A stretch of DNA of 64,000 bases, from assembly GCF_017357825.1 (NCBI RefSeq), contig NZ_CP046072.1, positions 2,666,001 through 2,730,000 on the forward strand. The letters are read 5' to 3'. Origin of the DNA: Sulfurimonas aquatica. GTDB lineage: Bacteria; Campylobacterota; Campylobacteria; Campylobacterales; Sulfurimonadaceae. The notes under the pieces are model-generated. The model had not been told where the DNA came from, searched no databases, and saw only the letters and a program-made list of their open reading frames with translations. Shown piece after piece: positions 28,235 to 38,076 of the stretch. Made by a program: the position numbers and the translations under genes. Every line of letters begins with the position of its first letter. The first letter of the stretch is position 1.

Positions 28235-28690
28235 ATGAATAACATAAGACTTATATGTCTCATTCTAATTCTATTTCTAAGCAATGTAAATGCTAGTGAG
28301 TACAAGTCAGTCTTTGACTGTAGCTCTTCTGACGCACAGTATATTGCAAGTCGCATCTCCCTTATTGACAAAACAATAGATATGATAGAGAATGATGGCG
28401 ACAGTATTAAAGTTGCGCTAACGCTTCATGGGGCATGTGTAGCGATGGTTTCAAGCTCCTATGAAGATATAACTGCAGATGAAGATTTAAAGTATATTCA
28501 AAAAGCCCAAGAGAGGCTAATCTCTCTATCTAAAAGAAAAAATGTTGAAATAGTAGCTTGCGCAATGTCCCTAAACGCCAACGCAATAGAAAAAGAAGAA
28601 GTTCTTCCATTTATACATATCTCTAAAAATAGCTTTATTGACACCATAAAGTATCAAAATCATGGCTATGCTTTGATGACGTTCAAGTAA
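28235..28690 (+). CDS. periplasmic DsrE/DsrF-like protein
   Basis: 151 residues with a signal peptide (about 1-20, ending N-V-N-A). The mature part follows the DsrE fold: a strand with VALTLHGACVAMV, the helix RLISLSKRKN, then VEIVACAMSLNANAI and VLPFIHISKNSF, ending in GYALMTF. C54 and the conserved C110 in ACAMSL may be active or ligand residues. It is directly downstream of the thioredoxin-like gene, so a joint role in sulfur or thiol chemistry is inferred. Confidence 0.82.
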   Translation: MNNIRLICLILILFLSNVNASEYKSVFDCSSSDAQYIASRISLIDKTIDMIENDGDSIKVALTLHGACVAMVSSSYEDITADEDLKYIQKAQERLISLSKRKNVEIVACAMSLNANAIEKEEVLPFIHISKNSFIDTIKYQNHGYALMTFK

Positions 28691-28707
28691 TCTAGAGGAA
28701 CTCTTTT

Positions 28708-30216
28708 TTAGCGTTTTCTATAACTCAAGGCCTCTAGTATATGTGCCTTTTGTATAGTCTCGCTTTCATCTAAATCTGCAATGGTTCGTGCAAGTTTTTG
28801 TACCTTTTTAATCCCTCTAAACGTTAGAGTAAATCTCTCTACCGCCATTGTTAGGGTTTCATCTGCTTCTTTAGATAAAATACAATATTTTGATATATCA
28901 CTATCTTCTATATGCGCGTTGAATGTATTTTGCCCTCTTTTTTTAGAAAATATGTGCGCTGCGACTACCATCTTATGCATCTCTTTAGAACTTATGGTAG
29001 AAATGTCACTTGCACTTACATTTTGCATCACCACATTCATATCTATCCTATCTAAAAAAGGATCTGAGAGTCTATTTTTATACCTCTGTATTTCAAGTTC
29101 GTTACATCGGCACTCTTTATTGGCATTAAGCAAGTTGCCGCATGGACATGGATTCATAGCACCTACAAACAAAAAGTTTGCAGGATACTCTACTTTTGAG
29201 TTTACCCTAGATATTCTTATCTTTTTATCTTGCATAGGCTCCCTAAGAGACTCCAAAACACTCTTAGAAAAGTGAGGTAGCTCATCGAAAAAAAGTATTC
29301 CATTATGAGATAGTCCCACTTCGCCAATTTTTGCCTTATGGCTTCCACCTCCAAACACACTTGCTGAAGTAGATGTATGATGTACACTCTGCATAGCTCT
29401 TTGAGGTTTAAAATCAGCCTCTTTTGAATCTAGCACCTGTAGTTTAGCTAAGTCTAGTATTTCACTTGTCGTCATTGGTGGGAGTATATATCTTAAACGA
29501 TTTGCTATCATACTTTTTCCACAACCTGGACTCCCTTCATATATTATGTTATGAAATCCAGCAGCAGCTATAAGTGCTGCTCGTTTTGCTACTTCTTGCC
29601 CTTTCACATCTATAAAATCATAGTCATACTCTTTGATATAAAAATATTTCTCTTTATTTATTTCATAGAAGGGGTGCTCTATTTCGCTAGAAGCAAAGCT
29701 TGGAGTTGCACTCTGCTGGTTTTTTAATATATCTACGGCTTCTTTTATATGTTTGATGCCATAAAACTCTATATTAGGTATCTTAGAGAGTTTAGCAAGA
29801 GCTTCATAAGGTACGATAGCCTTTTTAATAAGGCTTTGATTTGCTAGTGATAAAAGAAGTGGATAGAGCTGTACATTTTCTTTGACGTTTCCATCTAGGC
29901 CTAGTTCGCCAAATATGAACCATTCTTGTAAATCTATGTCGGCATCATTAAGCAAAATTAGAAGGGCTATGCTCAAATCAAACTGACTGCCTGACTTTGT
30001 TAGTTCAGAAGGAGCAAGCGAGAATGTTATGCGTTTAGGAGGAAAAGAGAAGTCGTTACTTAAGAGTGCGGATTTAACTCTCTCTTTAGACTCCGTTATA
30101 GCGGTAGAGGCCATCCCAACTATAGAAAAAGAGGGAAGACCCTTAGTTAGAGTAGACTCCACTTCAACTATCTTTGCGTCAAAACCTTCATATGTAGCAC
30201 AGTAGACAGACTTCAT
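28708..30216 (-). CDS. comM: YifB/ComM family Mg-chelatase-like ATPase
   Basis: 502 residues: an N-terminal ChlI/Lon-protease-like domain (about 1-165), a AAA+ ATPase with Walker A GSPGCGKSM and GVLFFDELPHF-type Walker B (about 205-390), and a C-terminal Mg-chelatase segment (about 400-500). This is the YifB/ComM group; ComM is a branch-migration helicase used in natural transformation. Whether this strain is competent cannot be seen here. The gene convergently faces the DsrE-like gene with 17 bases between. Confidence 0.93.
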   Translation of the reverse strand: MKSVYCATYEGFDAKIVEVESTLTKGLPSFSIVGMASTAITESKERVKSALLSNDFSFPPKRITFSLAPSELTKSGSQFDLSIALLILLNDADIDLQEWFIFGELGLDGNVKENVQLYPLLLSLANQSLIKKAIVPYEALAKLSKIPNIEFYGIKHIKEAVDILKNQQSATPSFASSEIEHPFYEINKEKYFYIKEYDYDFIDVKGQEVAKRAALIAAAGFHNIIYEGSPGCGKSMIANRLRYILPPMTTSEILDLAKLQVLDSKEADFKPQRAMQSVHHTSTSASVFGGGSHKAKIGEVGLSHNGILFFDELPHFSKSVLESLREPMQDKKIRISRVNSKVEYPANFLFVGAMNPCPCGNLLNANKECRCNELEIQRYKNRLSDPFLDRIDMNVVMQNVSASDISTISSKEMHKMVVAAHIFSKKRGQNTFNAHIEDSDISKYCILSKEADETLTMAVERFTLTFRGIKKVQKLARTIADLDESETIQKAHILEALSYRKR

Positions 30217-30277
30217 AACTCTAACCTTCTTTAAGATTAGAGTATGATAACTCTTTTATTGCTCTTTTACTTGAAAA

Positions 30278-30292
30278 ATGACATATTGTCAT
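30278..30292 (-). terminator. short hairpin after def
   Basis: The palindrome ATGACA-TAT-TGTCAT, 8 bases past the def stop on the minus strand, is followed there by TTTTTC. It could be a weak terminator or a repressor site in front of comM. The stem is only 6 bp and AT-rich. Confidence 0.4.
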
Positions 30293-30299
30293 ATTTAAA

Positions 30300-30815
30300 T
30301 TATTTTTTCTCTTTTAACATTCTTTTATACTCTTTTTCAAACTTTTTTCGTCGTGAGTATGAAAGCTTGTCTATAAAAAGAATACCCTCTAAATGGTCTA
30401 TCTCATGCTGTATTGCTATACTTAGGAGTCCATCTGCTTCAAGAGTTTTTGTGTTTCCATCTCTATCTTGATAGTTGATAACAATATTTTCATATCTTGA
30501 AATATCTTCGTAGAACTTTGGCACGCTTAAACAGCCCTCTTGATATACCGTTTCACCAGATTTGTGAGTAATTATGGGATTTATTATCTCTAGAAGATTT
30601 TCATATGGCTGTTCGCCGTCATCATCAGGTATATTTAAAATAAGTGCGCGAATTGGTTTTGCTACTTGAATAGCGGCTAATCCTATCCCATTTGTATCCA
30701 TCATAACTGGATACATTGCATCTAAAAAATCATGAAGTTTTTTATCAAATACTTCTACATCGGTAGATTTTTGACGAAGTCTTTTATCTGGGTATTCTAC
30801 TATGTTTAATTTCAT
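30300..30815 (-). CDS. def: peptide deformylase
   Basis: About 171 residues; removes the formyl group from new proteins, with a metal ion. The three motifs are present in order: GIGLAAIQ, EGCLSVP and QHEIDHLEG, with the metal ligands C, H and H. The start is placed at the ATG at 30815, giving the family's normal MKLNIVEYPDKRLR opening; a TTG at 30833 overlapping the stop of the upstream gene is possible but adds a non-conserved extension. It is the last gene of the tig-clpP-GGDEF-def group on the minus strand. Confidence 0.97.
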   Translation of the reverse strand: MKLNIVEYPDKRLRQKSTDVEVFDKKLHDFLDAMYPVMMDTNGIGLAAIQVAKPIRALILNIPDDDGEQPYENLLEIINPIITHKSGETVYQEGCLSVPKFYEDISRYENIVINYQDRDGNTKTLEADGLLSIAIQHEIDHLEGILFIDKLSYSRRKKFEKEYKRMLKEKK

Positions 30816-30829
30816 GCTATAACTCTTTA

Positions 30830-31876
30830 TCAAGACCTAAGAGATACAAAATAATCTTTATCTTCAGCAAGGTATGCTTTTTCAATGCCATCCATGGATG
30901 ACACAACAATTTCTTCAACAGAAAGCGTAGAATCAACGTCCGTTATACCAATAGATATCTTTAAGAGTATCTCTCTATCTGCTAAGAAGAAGTTAGAGCT
31001 AGCAACTAAGTCACAAAGTCTTTCACTCGCTTTTTTTGCGCTCTCTATGTCTGTATGTTTTAAAAGCATAGAAAAGACGCCATTGCCATAATGAGCAACA
31101 ATATCGCTTCGTCTTGAAGTTTTTAGCAGAAGCCTAGCAATAGTTCTAGTCATAAGAGTTATCGCTTTTTCGTTCTTTACGCTTGCTTTTAAGTCACGTG
31201 AAAGTTCAATCATAATAAGAGAACTCTGGTGATTAAACTCACTAATAAGCCCTATCTCTTGCTCTATTTTTGTTAAAAGGTAGCGTTTGTTATAAACGCC
31301 ATATTGATTATCAAATATCGTCTCATTCTCAACGTTTTTAACAATTTTAGCGGTATCGTCATAGATACTCTTCATCTTAGAGCTTTGCGTTCTAAGAATG
31401 CTATTGAGCTTAGATACATCACCTTCAAGCGTTCCCACTATTGCCAATGCGTCTTTGAGTTCTGGATTATTACTAAGTTCATTCTTGCGTTTATCTAAAA
31501 TCTTTGTCATTAAAGACATGTTTTTGTAAAGTGTCGCCGTAACGTTTAATATACTTTTTACCGATGTAAAGCCTTGTTTTAAACTCTGCTCTAAAAGTAT
31601 TGTATTTTCAGCGTCATTACTCTCTTCTAGTTCTAGCATAGAGTGAATCTGTTTACGTAAGTTGTCACTTTTCTCTTCTAAAAGTCTATCAAAATAGAGA
31701 GAAAAGTTATTTGGAGTAGGAGGTAGATTATCAGCTATAAGAGAGTGTAAAACCTCTTTAGAGTAGAGTTCAATATCACTAGACGGAGCATCCATATTTA
31801 AGGCGTTAACCATTGGATCTTCTGTTATTTCACCCTCTTTAGTAATATTTCTTCTACTTCTAGCTGAGTCTGACAT
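30830..31876 (-). CDS. degenerate GGDEF-domain protein
   Basis: 348 residues. The first half is helical and unknown, probably a sensory or coiled-coil region. The second half (about 185-345) is a GGDEF fold, recognisable by DNQYGVYNKRYLLTKIEQEI (the D.LTGL.NR.. position) and RRSDIVAHYGNGVFSMLL. The catalytic GGDEF is changed to GNGVF, so diguanylate cyclase activity is unlikely; c-di-GMP sensing or a protein-binding role is inferred. It lies between clpP and def and its stop overlaps the upstream start region of def. Confidence 0.8.
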   Translation of the reverse strand: MSDSARSRRNITKEGEITEDPMVNALNMDAPSSDIELYSKEVLHSLIADNLPPTPNNFSLYFDRLLEEKSDNLRKQIHSMLELEESNDAENTILLEQSLKQGFTSVKSILNVTATLYKNMSLMTKILDKRKNELSNNPELKDALAIVGTLEGDVSKLNSILRTQSSKMKSIYDDTAKIVKNVENETIFDNQYGVYNKRYLLTKIEQEIGLISEFNHQSSLIMIELSRDLKASVKNEKAITLMTRTIARLLLKTSRRSDIVAHYGNGVFSMLLKHTDIESAKKASERLCDLVASSNFFLADREILLKISIGITDVDSTLSVEEIVVSSMDGIEKAYLAEDKDYFVSLRS

Positions 31877-31887
31877 TTTACTGCTCC

Positions 31888-32478
31888 TTACTCTTTATCT
31901 TTCTTTGTAAGCACTTCATCTATCATACCATAAACTCTAGCCTCTTCAGCACTCATGAAGTTATCGCGATCTGTGTCTTTTTCAACTTGCTTTATGCTTT
32001 TGCCCGTATTTGCAGCGATAATAGCATTTAACTCAGCTTTCATACGTTGTATTTCGGCAGCTTGAATCTGAATGTCAGAAGCTTGACCTTGCGCGCCACC
32101 TAGAGGTTGGTGAATCATAATACGTGCGTGAGGAAGAGCGTAACGCTTACCTTTTTCTCCTGCTGTTAGTAAAAAAGCACCCATAGAAGCAGCTTGACCT
32201 ATACAAATAGTTGCAACATGTGGACGAATATAATTCATAGTGTCAAAGATAGCCATTCCAGCAGTTACTACTCCACCTGGAGAGTTAATGTAGAAGTAGA
32301 TATCTTTTTCAGGATCTTCAGCTTCAAGAAAAAGAAACTGTGCAACTATAGTAGAAGCAACTTGATCATTTACTTCTCCACTAAGCATAACAATTCTATC
32401 TTTTAAAAGACGAGAGTAGATATCATAAGAACGCTCACCGCGTCCCGTCTTTTCAACTACATAAGGAATATAGCTCAT
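31888..32478 (-). CDS. clpP: ATP-dependent Clp protease proteolytic subunit
   Basis: 196 residues, the usual length. The catalytic triad is visible: S98 in GQAASMGA, H123 in MIHQPLGG and D172 in DTDRDNF. ClpP forms the barrel-shaped protease that works with ClpX or ClpA to degrade regulatory and damaged proteins. It is 3 bases downstream of tig. Confidence 0.98.
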   Translation of the reverse strand: MSYIPYVVEKTGRGERSYDIYSRLLKDRIVMLSGEVNDQVASTIVAQFLFLEAEDPEKDIYFYINSPGGVVTAGMAIFDTMNYIRPHVATICIGQAASMGAFLLTAGEKGKRYALPHARIMIHQPLGGAQGQASDIQIQAAEIQRMKAELNAIIAANTGKSIKQVEKDTDRDNFMSAEEARVYGMIDEVLTKKDKE

Positions 32479-32481
32479 GAT

Positions 32482-33783
32482 TTATGCTTCTAACTTTTCG
32501 TTTAAAAGAGTTGTAAGAACTCTATCTTCTACCATTGACATTTGAATTGCAGGTAAGTATCCAGCGTCTTTATACTGTTCATATGCTTTTTGAGGATCTT
32601 GACCTGTCTGCATTGCTTCATAGTATATAGTTTGCATAACTTCTTGCTCTTCTATCTTAACGCCTTTGTCTTGAGCTAAAGAGTCTATGATAAACGTAGC
32701 TCTAACGCTTCTAGAAGCGTCATCACGGAAAGTTTCACGAAGTGAAGTTAATTTATCTGCGTTTTCACGTAGTTCTTTAATCTCATCTTCACTCATAGTT
32801 CCAGCTTTTTTGTTTAACGCCATGTCAATCTCTTGCTCAACTACAAATTCTGGTAAGTCAAATGATAGAGTATTTACTAACTTCTCTAAAAGTTGAGGCT
32901 TTAAATCTTCGTTATAAACTTTTGAAAGCGCTTCATTTTCAAGTTGAATTTTTACTTGTTTTTTAAGCTCTTCAACTGTAGCGTTTTCTTCACCTGGAAG
33001 CATTTTTTGAGCAAATTCATCGTTAATTTCAACTTCTGCTTTTACTTGAATCTGATTTACTTTTACTTTGAACTCCGCATCTTTACCTGAAAGTGCTTCT
33101 GAACCGTAATTTTCTGGGAAAGTAACTTTGATTACTACTTCTTCATCACGTTTTACGCCTATTAGTTGATCTTCAAAACCTGGAATAAACTGATTTGAAC
33201 CTAAAGTAAGTGCGAAGTTTTTACCTGTACCGCCCTCAAAAAGAACGCCATCAATAGAACCTTCAAAGTCAATAACGGCTACATCGCCCTCTTTCATTTT
33301 ACGATTACGTTTAATATCTTCAAGTGGAGCTTGGTTTTGAGCGATATCTTTAAGTCTAGCGTCAACGTCTGCATCGCTAACAACTGGTTTTTCAAAATCT
33401 GGAACCATAGAAGCATACTCACCTAAATCAATAGCTGGACGCATAGCAACTTTTACAGCAACTTCTATTTTATCATCAGATTTTTCAAACTTAGAAATAT
33501 TTGGCTCACCAATTAAAGACTCATTAGAGATTTCTAATTCTGCTAAACCACTACTTAAAACCTCACGTAAAGACTCAGACTCAGCGTCTTCTACAAGCTT
33601 CTGACCATACTGTTTTTTAACTATAGCTACAGGTACTTTACCTTTACGAAAACCTTGAACGTTAGCTGTTTTAGAAAGTTGCTTAGCAATTTTTTCTATA
33701 TTTTTATTTACCTCATCCATTGAGATTGTTGCTTCTATTAAAGCGTTAGCACTGTCGATTTTAGTTGATTTGATTTCCATCAA
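32482..33783 (-). CDS. tig: trigger factor
   Basis: 433 residues, a ribosome-bound chaperone and prolyl isomerase for nascent chains. It has the N-terminal ribosome-binding domain with FRKGKVP (about 42-48), the FKBP-type isomerase domain (about 155-245, GDVAVIDFEGSIDG), and a long helical C-terminal chaperone domain. The start is an ATG shifted by one codon from a possible second ATG (M-M-E-I), so the exact start has 3 bases of uncertainty. It leads the clpP cluster. Confidence 0.97.
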   Translation of the reverse strand: MMEIKSTKIDSANALIEATISMDEVNKNIEKIAKQLSKTANVQGFRKGKVPVAIVKKQYGQKLVEDAESESLREVLSSGLAELEISNESLIGEPNISKFEKSDDKIEVAVKVAMRPAIDLGEYASMVPDFEKPVVSDADVDARLKDIAQNQAPLEDIKRNRKMKEGDVAVIDFEGSIDGVLFEGGTGKNFALTLGSNQFIPGFEDQLIGVKRDEEVVIKVTFPENYGSEALSGKDAEFKVKVNQIQVKAEVEINDEFAQKMLPGEENATVEELKKQVKIQLENEALSKVYNEDLKPQLLEKLVNTLSFDLPEFVVEQEIDMALNKKAGTMSEDEIKELRENADKLTSLRETFRDDASRSVRATFIIDSLAQDKGVKIEEQEVMQTIYYEAMQTGQDPQKAYEQYKDAGYLPAIQMSMVEDRVLTTLLNEKLEA

Positions 33784-33859
33784 TTTCCTTTATTTATATT
33801 ACATTTATCTAGTTATAGAACTATTATTTTGAGCAATAATACCAAAAATCTGCTTTTAT

Positions 33860-34315
33860 CTAGCTTTTACAAATATGCGGTTTAAAATTTAAAATAAGTA
33901 TCCACAATACTGCTACGTCTATCATTACGTCTGCAAAATTAAAAACTGCAAAATTAAATCCACAGTGCCAGTAGACCATATCTACTACGCCCTCATGAAT
34001 AAACCTATCATATATGTTTGAAAATGCTCCGCCAAGAAGTATGCCTACGGGGAATGCGTAACAGAGTTTATTTAAGTAAAAGATATAAAAAACAACGCCA
34101 CTTACTATTAGTAATTGTAAATATTTCAAGTACTCATCTAAAAACGCAAACATTGAAAACGCCACGCCCTTATTGTATACAAGTATCAAGTCTATACACT
34201 CCGTGTAGTATCGAAATCCATCCACAAAAAGCATTTTTATATTTTGATCAATAATAAAAATCCCTACAAGTGAAAAAAGAAGTATAACTCCTAAACGCAA
34301 CCTATGATTAGCCAT
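33860..34315 (-). CDS. lspA: lipoprotein signal peptidase (SPase II)
   Basis: 151 residues, an inner-membrane aspartic peptidase that cleaves lipoprotein signal peptides. Four membrane segments are seen. The catalytic aspartates are in the NIYDRF and NFADVMID motifs. It overlaps glmM by 8 bases on the same strand. The lipoproteins at 563 and 14174 are among its expected substrates. Confidence 0.95.
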   Translation of the reverse strand: MANHRLRLGVILLFSLVGIFIIDQNIKMLFVDGFRYYTECIDLILVYNKGVAFSMFAFLDEYLKYLQLLIVSGVVFYIFYLNKLCYAFPVGILLGGAFSNIYDRFIHEGVVDMVYWHCGFNFAVFNFADVMIDVAVLWILILNFKPHICKS

Positions 34316-35648
34316 TAAGCGCCGCTTGCAAAAAATCTACCATTTCATCCATTCTTTTATTCATCAACTTACTGTCTTTTGCTTCTAAAAGAATTCTAAG
34401 TTTGTTTTCTGTTCCTGAGTATCTTATTAAGTGGCGAATACTTTCTTTATCCAATGCTTCAAGTTTCTCTTTTAAGCCAACTATTTCAGCTAATGGAAGC
34501 TTATTCTTTATGCGAATATTAACCAATTTTTGAGGATAGAGAGAGAATGGACGCAATAATTCTGATGCAGGCTTTTTCTTATCTATTAAAAGTGCTAAAA
34601 CTTGTAAAGCGCTTACAAGCCCATCTCCAGTTTTTGCATAATCATTAATGATTACATGACCACTCTGTTCACCCCCGAAGTTGATTCCCTCTTTTTTCAT
34701 AATTTCTAAAACATGTTTATCGCCAACATTTGAGCGAAAGAGCTTAAGTGAATTTGCATTCATATAATCTTCAAGGCCTTGGTTACTCATAACAGTAGCA
34801 ACAATACCTCCACCTTTTAGTGCTTTTCTCTCATGAAGATAAACGCCCAGAGCACCTAAAAGCTGGTCACCATCTACTACCTCGCCTTTTTCATCTACAA
34901 CTACGAGTCTATCTGCATCACCATCAAGAGCAATACCTAAGTCTGCTCTGTATTTTCTAACGCAATCACTTAAATCTTTGGGATGAAGAGCACCACATCC
35001 CTCATTTATATTAAAGCCATCTGGTTTATTATGTAACACTATAACATCAGCTCCTAACTCTTCAAGCACAGTTGGACCAACCTTATATGCAGCGCCATTT
35101 GATGTGTCAAGCACTATTCTTATACCTTGAAGTGTCATGTGAACCGGAAATGAGTTTTTAAGCTGCACTATATAACGACCTATTACATCATCTATACGTT
35201 TTGCTTTTCCAATGGATCTTGCAGTAACTTGTGCATCTTGAATTAACTCTTCATTATAATAAATCTCTTCGATTTTTGCTTCAACTTCAGTAGTAAACTT
35301 ATCTCCATGAGCATTAAAAAACTTTATTCCATTATCTTCAAAAGAGTTATGTGATGCGCTTATCATTATTCCAGCGTCACAACGCATATTTTCAGTAATA
35401 AATGCGATAGCAGGAGTTGGCATAGGACCAATTTCAATTACGTCATACCCTATCGCAGTCAAGCCGCTCACTATTGCATTTTCTATCATATAACCGCTTC
35501 TACGCGTATCTTTTCCAACAAGAATCTTGTTTGTAAGCGCAGTGGGTTTTAGGTATATGCCCGCAGCCATAGCGATTTTCATAGCCATTTCAGCGCTTAA
35601 AAATGAGCCTGCCTCTCCGCGAACTCCATCTGTTCCAAATAGTTTCAT
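34308..35648 (-). CDS. glmM: phosphoglucosamine mutase
   Basis: 446 residues; converts glucosamine-6-phosphate to glucosamine-1-phosphate for UDP-GlcNAc. The phosphoserine loop [19 protein letters not shown] is present (the S of ISASHN is phosphorylated), as are the metal-binding DGDADR motif and the C-terminal SGTENKLRI phosphate loop. The start is the ATG at 35648, with AGGA seven bases upstream, which gives the normal [11 protein letters not shown] start; an upstream start would add 10 residues. Confidence 0.97.
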   Translation of the reverse strand: MKLFGTDGVRGEAGSFLSAEMAMKIAMAAGIYLKPTALTNKILVGKDTRRSGYMIENAIVSGLTAIGYDVIEIGPMPTPAIAFITENMRCDAGIMISASHNSFEDNGIKFFNAHGDKFTTEVEAKIEEIYYNEELIQDAQVTARSIGKAKRIDDVIGRYIVQLKNSFPVHMTLQGIRIVLDTSNGAAYKVGPTVLEELGADVIVLHNKPDGFNINEGCGALHPKDLSDCVRKYRADLGIALDGDADRLVVVDEKGEVVDGDQLLGALGVYLHERKALKGGGIVATVMSNQGLEDYMNANSLKLFRSNVGDKHVLEIMKKEGINFGGEQSGHVIINDYAKTGDGLVSALQVLALLIDKKKPASELLRPFSLYPQKLVNIRIKNKLPLAEIVGLKEKLEALDKESIRHLIRYSGTENKLRILLEAKDSKLMNKRMDEMVDFLQAALNG

Positions 35649-35668
35649 CTTTCTTCCTATTAGTAGTT

Positions 35669-35805
35669 TTAAAATCACTAAAAGAAAATTCTTTTTAGCA
35701 TAGTTTTTATAATGGTATTAAAAAAGAGACTCAGACCAAAGGGAGGATTTGCTCTCTTTTTTAATGCCATTATGAAGATGGTAACATCTAATATAGTGAT
35801 TTTAA
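35669..35805. other. nested inverted repeats, possible small RNA or leader
   Basis: Between the divergent glmM and rpsT genes lies a compact set of repeats. The outer arms TTAAAATCACTA (35669-35680) and TAGTGATTTTAA (35794-35805) are perfect complements. Inside them AATGGTATTAAAAAAGAG (35711-35728) pairs with 35754-35771 with one wobble. Two small hairpins, near 35680-35695 and AGATG-GTAA-CATCT at 35777-35790, fill the rest. On the minus strand the long hairpin has a CCTCCC-containing loop and ends in TCTC plus six T, like a Rho-independent terminator. Confidence 0.45.
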
Positions 35806-35848
35806 TGCATTTTACCACCCTTTAACTTAATTTTAATTATCTTTAAGC

Positions 35849-35854
35849 TATTAT
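35849..35854 (+). promoter_or_regulatory. probable -10 of rpsT
   Basis: TATTAT about 30 bases upstream of the rpsT ATG, preceded by T-rich stretches and no clear -35, as is common in this group. The 5' UTR would be only about 25 nt and would exclude the inverted-repeat element upstream. Confidence 0.35.
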
Positions 35855-35884
35855 TGCGCACTTAAATTCCAAAAAGGACTAATA

Positions 35885-36145
35885 ATGGCAAATCACAAGT
35901 CATCAATTAAGAGAATTCGTCAAACTATCGTTCGTACAGAGCGTAACCGTTTTTACAGAACTCGTCTTAAAAACATAGTAAAAGACGTTAACTCTGCAGT
36001 TGAAGCGGGTAACAAAGAAGAAGCAACTGCTGCATTTAAAGTAGCTAACCAACAAATTCACAAGTTTGTAAGCAAAGGTATTCTTAAAAAAGAGACTGCA
36101 GCTAGAAAAGTAAGTCGTCTACACAAATCTGTAAACGCTATATAA
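35885..36145 (+). CDS. rpsT: 30S ribosomal protein S20
   Basis: 86 residues, basic and helical; [13 protein letters not shown] is the S20 start and [12 protein letters not shown] the conserved end. It binds 16S rRNA in the small subunit. The SD AAAGGA is 7 bases before the ATG. prfA follows after 15 bases, an order common in this phylum. Confidence 0.98.
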   Translation: MANHKSSIKRIRQTIVRTERNRFYRTRLKNIVKDVNSAVEAGNKEEATAAFKVANQQIHKFVSKGILKKETAARKVSRLHKSVNAI

Positions 36146-36160
36146 TTAGAGCATAAAAAT

Positions 36161-37228
36161 ATGCTCTCAGATAAACTAACTCCGTTTATCAACCGCTATA
36201 ACGAACTTAGCGACTTGCTAAGTTCACCTGACATTACTTCTGACATCAAACGTATGACAGACCTCTCAAGAGAACAATCAAATCTTTTACCTATTGTTGA
36301 AAAAGCAAAAGAGTATAAAACTCTTATTCAAGATATCACTGATACAAAAGAGATGCTTGGTGATTCTGAGATGGGTGATATGGCAAAAGAAGAGCTCAAA
36401 GAACTTGAACCTCAGATAGCGCTTTTAGAAGAAGATATCAAAATGCTTCTTCTTCCAAAAGATCCAAATGATGATAGAAATATCATTGTGGAACTTCGCG
36501 CTGGAGCTGGTGGAGATGAAGCAGCTATATTTGTAGGTGACCTGTTTGACGCATATACTCGTTATGCCGACCTTCGTGGTTGGAATATTGAAATTATGAG
36601 CACATCGCCATCTGACGCAGGTGGATACAAAGAGGTAACTGCGCTTATAAAGGGCGACCAGGTATATAGTAGGTTGAAATATGAAGGTGGAACACATCGT
36701 GTACAACGTGTTCCAGCAACAGAATCTCAAGGTCGCGTTCACACGTCAGCTATAACAGTAGCAGTAATGCCTGAAGTAGATGATGTTGAAATTAACATTG
36801 ACGAAAAAGATTTAAAGATAGACGTTATGCGTTCTTCTGGTTGTGGTGGCCAATCTGTAAATACTACAGATTCCGCCGTTAGAATTACTCACTTGCCATC
36901 TGGTCTAGTAGTAACCAACCAGGACCAAAAATCACAGCATAAAAACCGTGAAAAAGCGATGAAAGTTCTTAAAGCTAGACTTTATGATCAGCAAATGCAA
37001 GAGCAACAGTCTGAAAACGCGGCAGAGCGTGCAGCACAAGTAGGAAGTGGGGATAGAAGTGGTCGTATTCGTACATATAACTATCCACAAAACCGCATAA
37101 GCGATCATAGAATAAATCTAACGCTCTACAGACTTGGTGAGATTATGGGAAGTGGGCTTCTAGATGAAGTTGTTGAACCTCTTATAGCTGACCATCAAGC
37201 AAAAATAGTTGAAGCAGCTGGACTCTAA
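36161..37228 (+). CDS. prfA: peptide chain release factor 1
   Basis: 355 residues; recognises UAA and UAG stop codons and releases the finished peptide. The GGQ motif is in [20 protein letters not shown] (near residue 230); the codon-reading loop, here [12 protein letters not shown], is also present. Length and order are normal. A terminator hairpin follows. Confidence 0.98.
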   Translation: MLSDKLTPFINRYNELSDLLSSPDITSDIKRMTDLSREQSNLLPIVEKAKEYKTLIQDITDTKEMLGDSEMGDMAKEELKELEPQIALLEEDIKMLLLPKDPNDDRNIIVELRAGAGGDEAAIFVGDLFDAYTRYADLRGWNIEIMSTSPSDAGGYKEVTALIKGDQVYSRLKYEGGTHRVQRVPATESQGRVHTSAITVAVMPEVDDVEINIDEKDLKIDVMRSSGCGGQSVNTTDSAVRITHLPSGLVVTNQDQKSQHKNREKAMKVLKARLYDQQMQEQQSENAAERAAQVGSGDRSGRIRTYNYPQNRISDHRINLTLYRLGEIMGSGLLDEVVEPLIADHQAKIVEAAGL

Positions 37229-37282
37229 TATTGATTTTCTGCCTCGATAGAGGCTAGCTTTAGTGCCTTAGCGGCTAGCGAA

Positions 37283-37314
37283 ACTATATGGGCTTTTGCT
37301 CATATAGTGTTTTA
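37283..37314 (+). terminator. intrinsic terminator of rpsT-prfA
   Basis: ACTATATGGGC, loop TTTT, GCTCATATAGT: an 11-bp stem with one G-T pair, followed by GTTTT. It lies between convergent prfA and dapF. A smaller GCCTC-GATA-GAGGC hairpin at 37241-37254 precedes it. Confidence 0.75.
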
Positions 37315-38076
37315 AATAGTAGTTTCCCACTCAGTAATAAAAGTATTTTTCACTAATCCCTTAAATGTAATAGTTCTATCATTCATCCCCAAGTATAAAG
37401 TCTCTCCACTCGTAGGATAAACCTCTATATTATTACCTACTAAACCTTCTTGTAGCGCTCTATAGAAACATGCAGCCATTCCCGTGCCGCAAGCGAGTGT
37501 CTCATCCTCAACGCCACGCTCATATGTGCGAACTCTGAGATTTTCTCCATCTACACAAGCTATGTTCACATTTGCATCATACTTATAACGCAGCTCCCTG
37601 AGCTCCTCTATATCAAACTCTTCCACACTCTCTCTAAAATTTACCAGATGAGGAACGCCTGTATTTAAATGCCACCAAGATCTTCCATTAAAAGTTATCT
37701 CTTTGTCTATGATAATAGGAGGCGTTAATTCACTTAGAACAATTCCGCTCTTTTCATCTGACTCTTCAACTCTCGCTTTTATAACGCCAGCTCCCGTTAA
37801 AAAGCTCATTTCCTTAGGAGCCAGTTTATTTATAAACGCATAATGGGCAGCTGCTCTAGAAGCATTTCCACACATATCGGCATGACTTCCATCAGAGTTA
37901 TAAAATTGCCACTCAAAATCATACTTATCACTTGGTAAAAGTACCACAAGACCATCTGCACCAATTCCATGCTGGCGATGACATAATATTTTGGTTAACT
38001 CCGTTCTGTCTTCTTTAATATCTGCGTGAAACATAACAAAGTCATTCCCACTAGCACTATATTTTGCTATTTTCAT
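37312..38076 (-). CDS. dapF: diaminopimelate epimerase
   Basis: 254 residues; interconverts LL- and meso-diaminopimelate for lysine and peptidoglycan. The two catalytic cysteines lie in DMCGNASRAAAHY and LACGTGMAACFY. The start overlaps the stop of coaE by 4 bases. Confidence 0.97.
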   Translation of the reverse strand: MKIAKYSASGNDFVMFHADIKEDRTELTKILCHRQHGIGADGLVVLLPSDKYDFEWQFYNSDGSHADMCGNASRAAAHYAFINKLAPKEMSFLTGAGVIKARVEESDEKSGIVLSELTPPIIIDKEITFNGRSWWHLNTGVPHLVNFRESVEEFDIEELRELRYKYDANVNIACVDGENLRVRTYERGVEDETLACGTGMAACFYRALQEGLVGNNIEVYPTSGETLYLGMNDRTITFKGLVKNTFITEWETTI

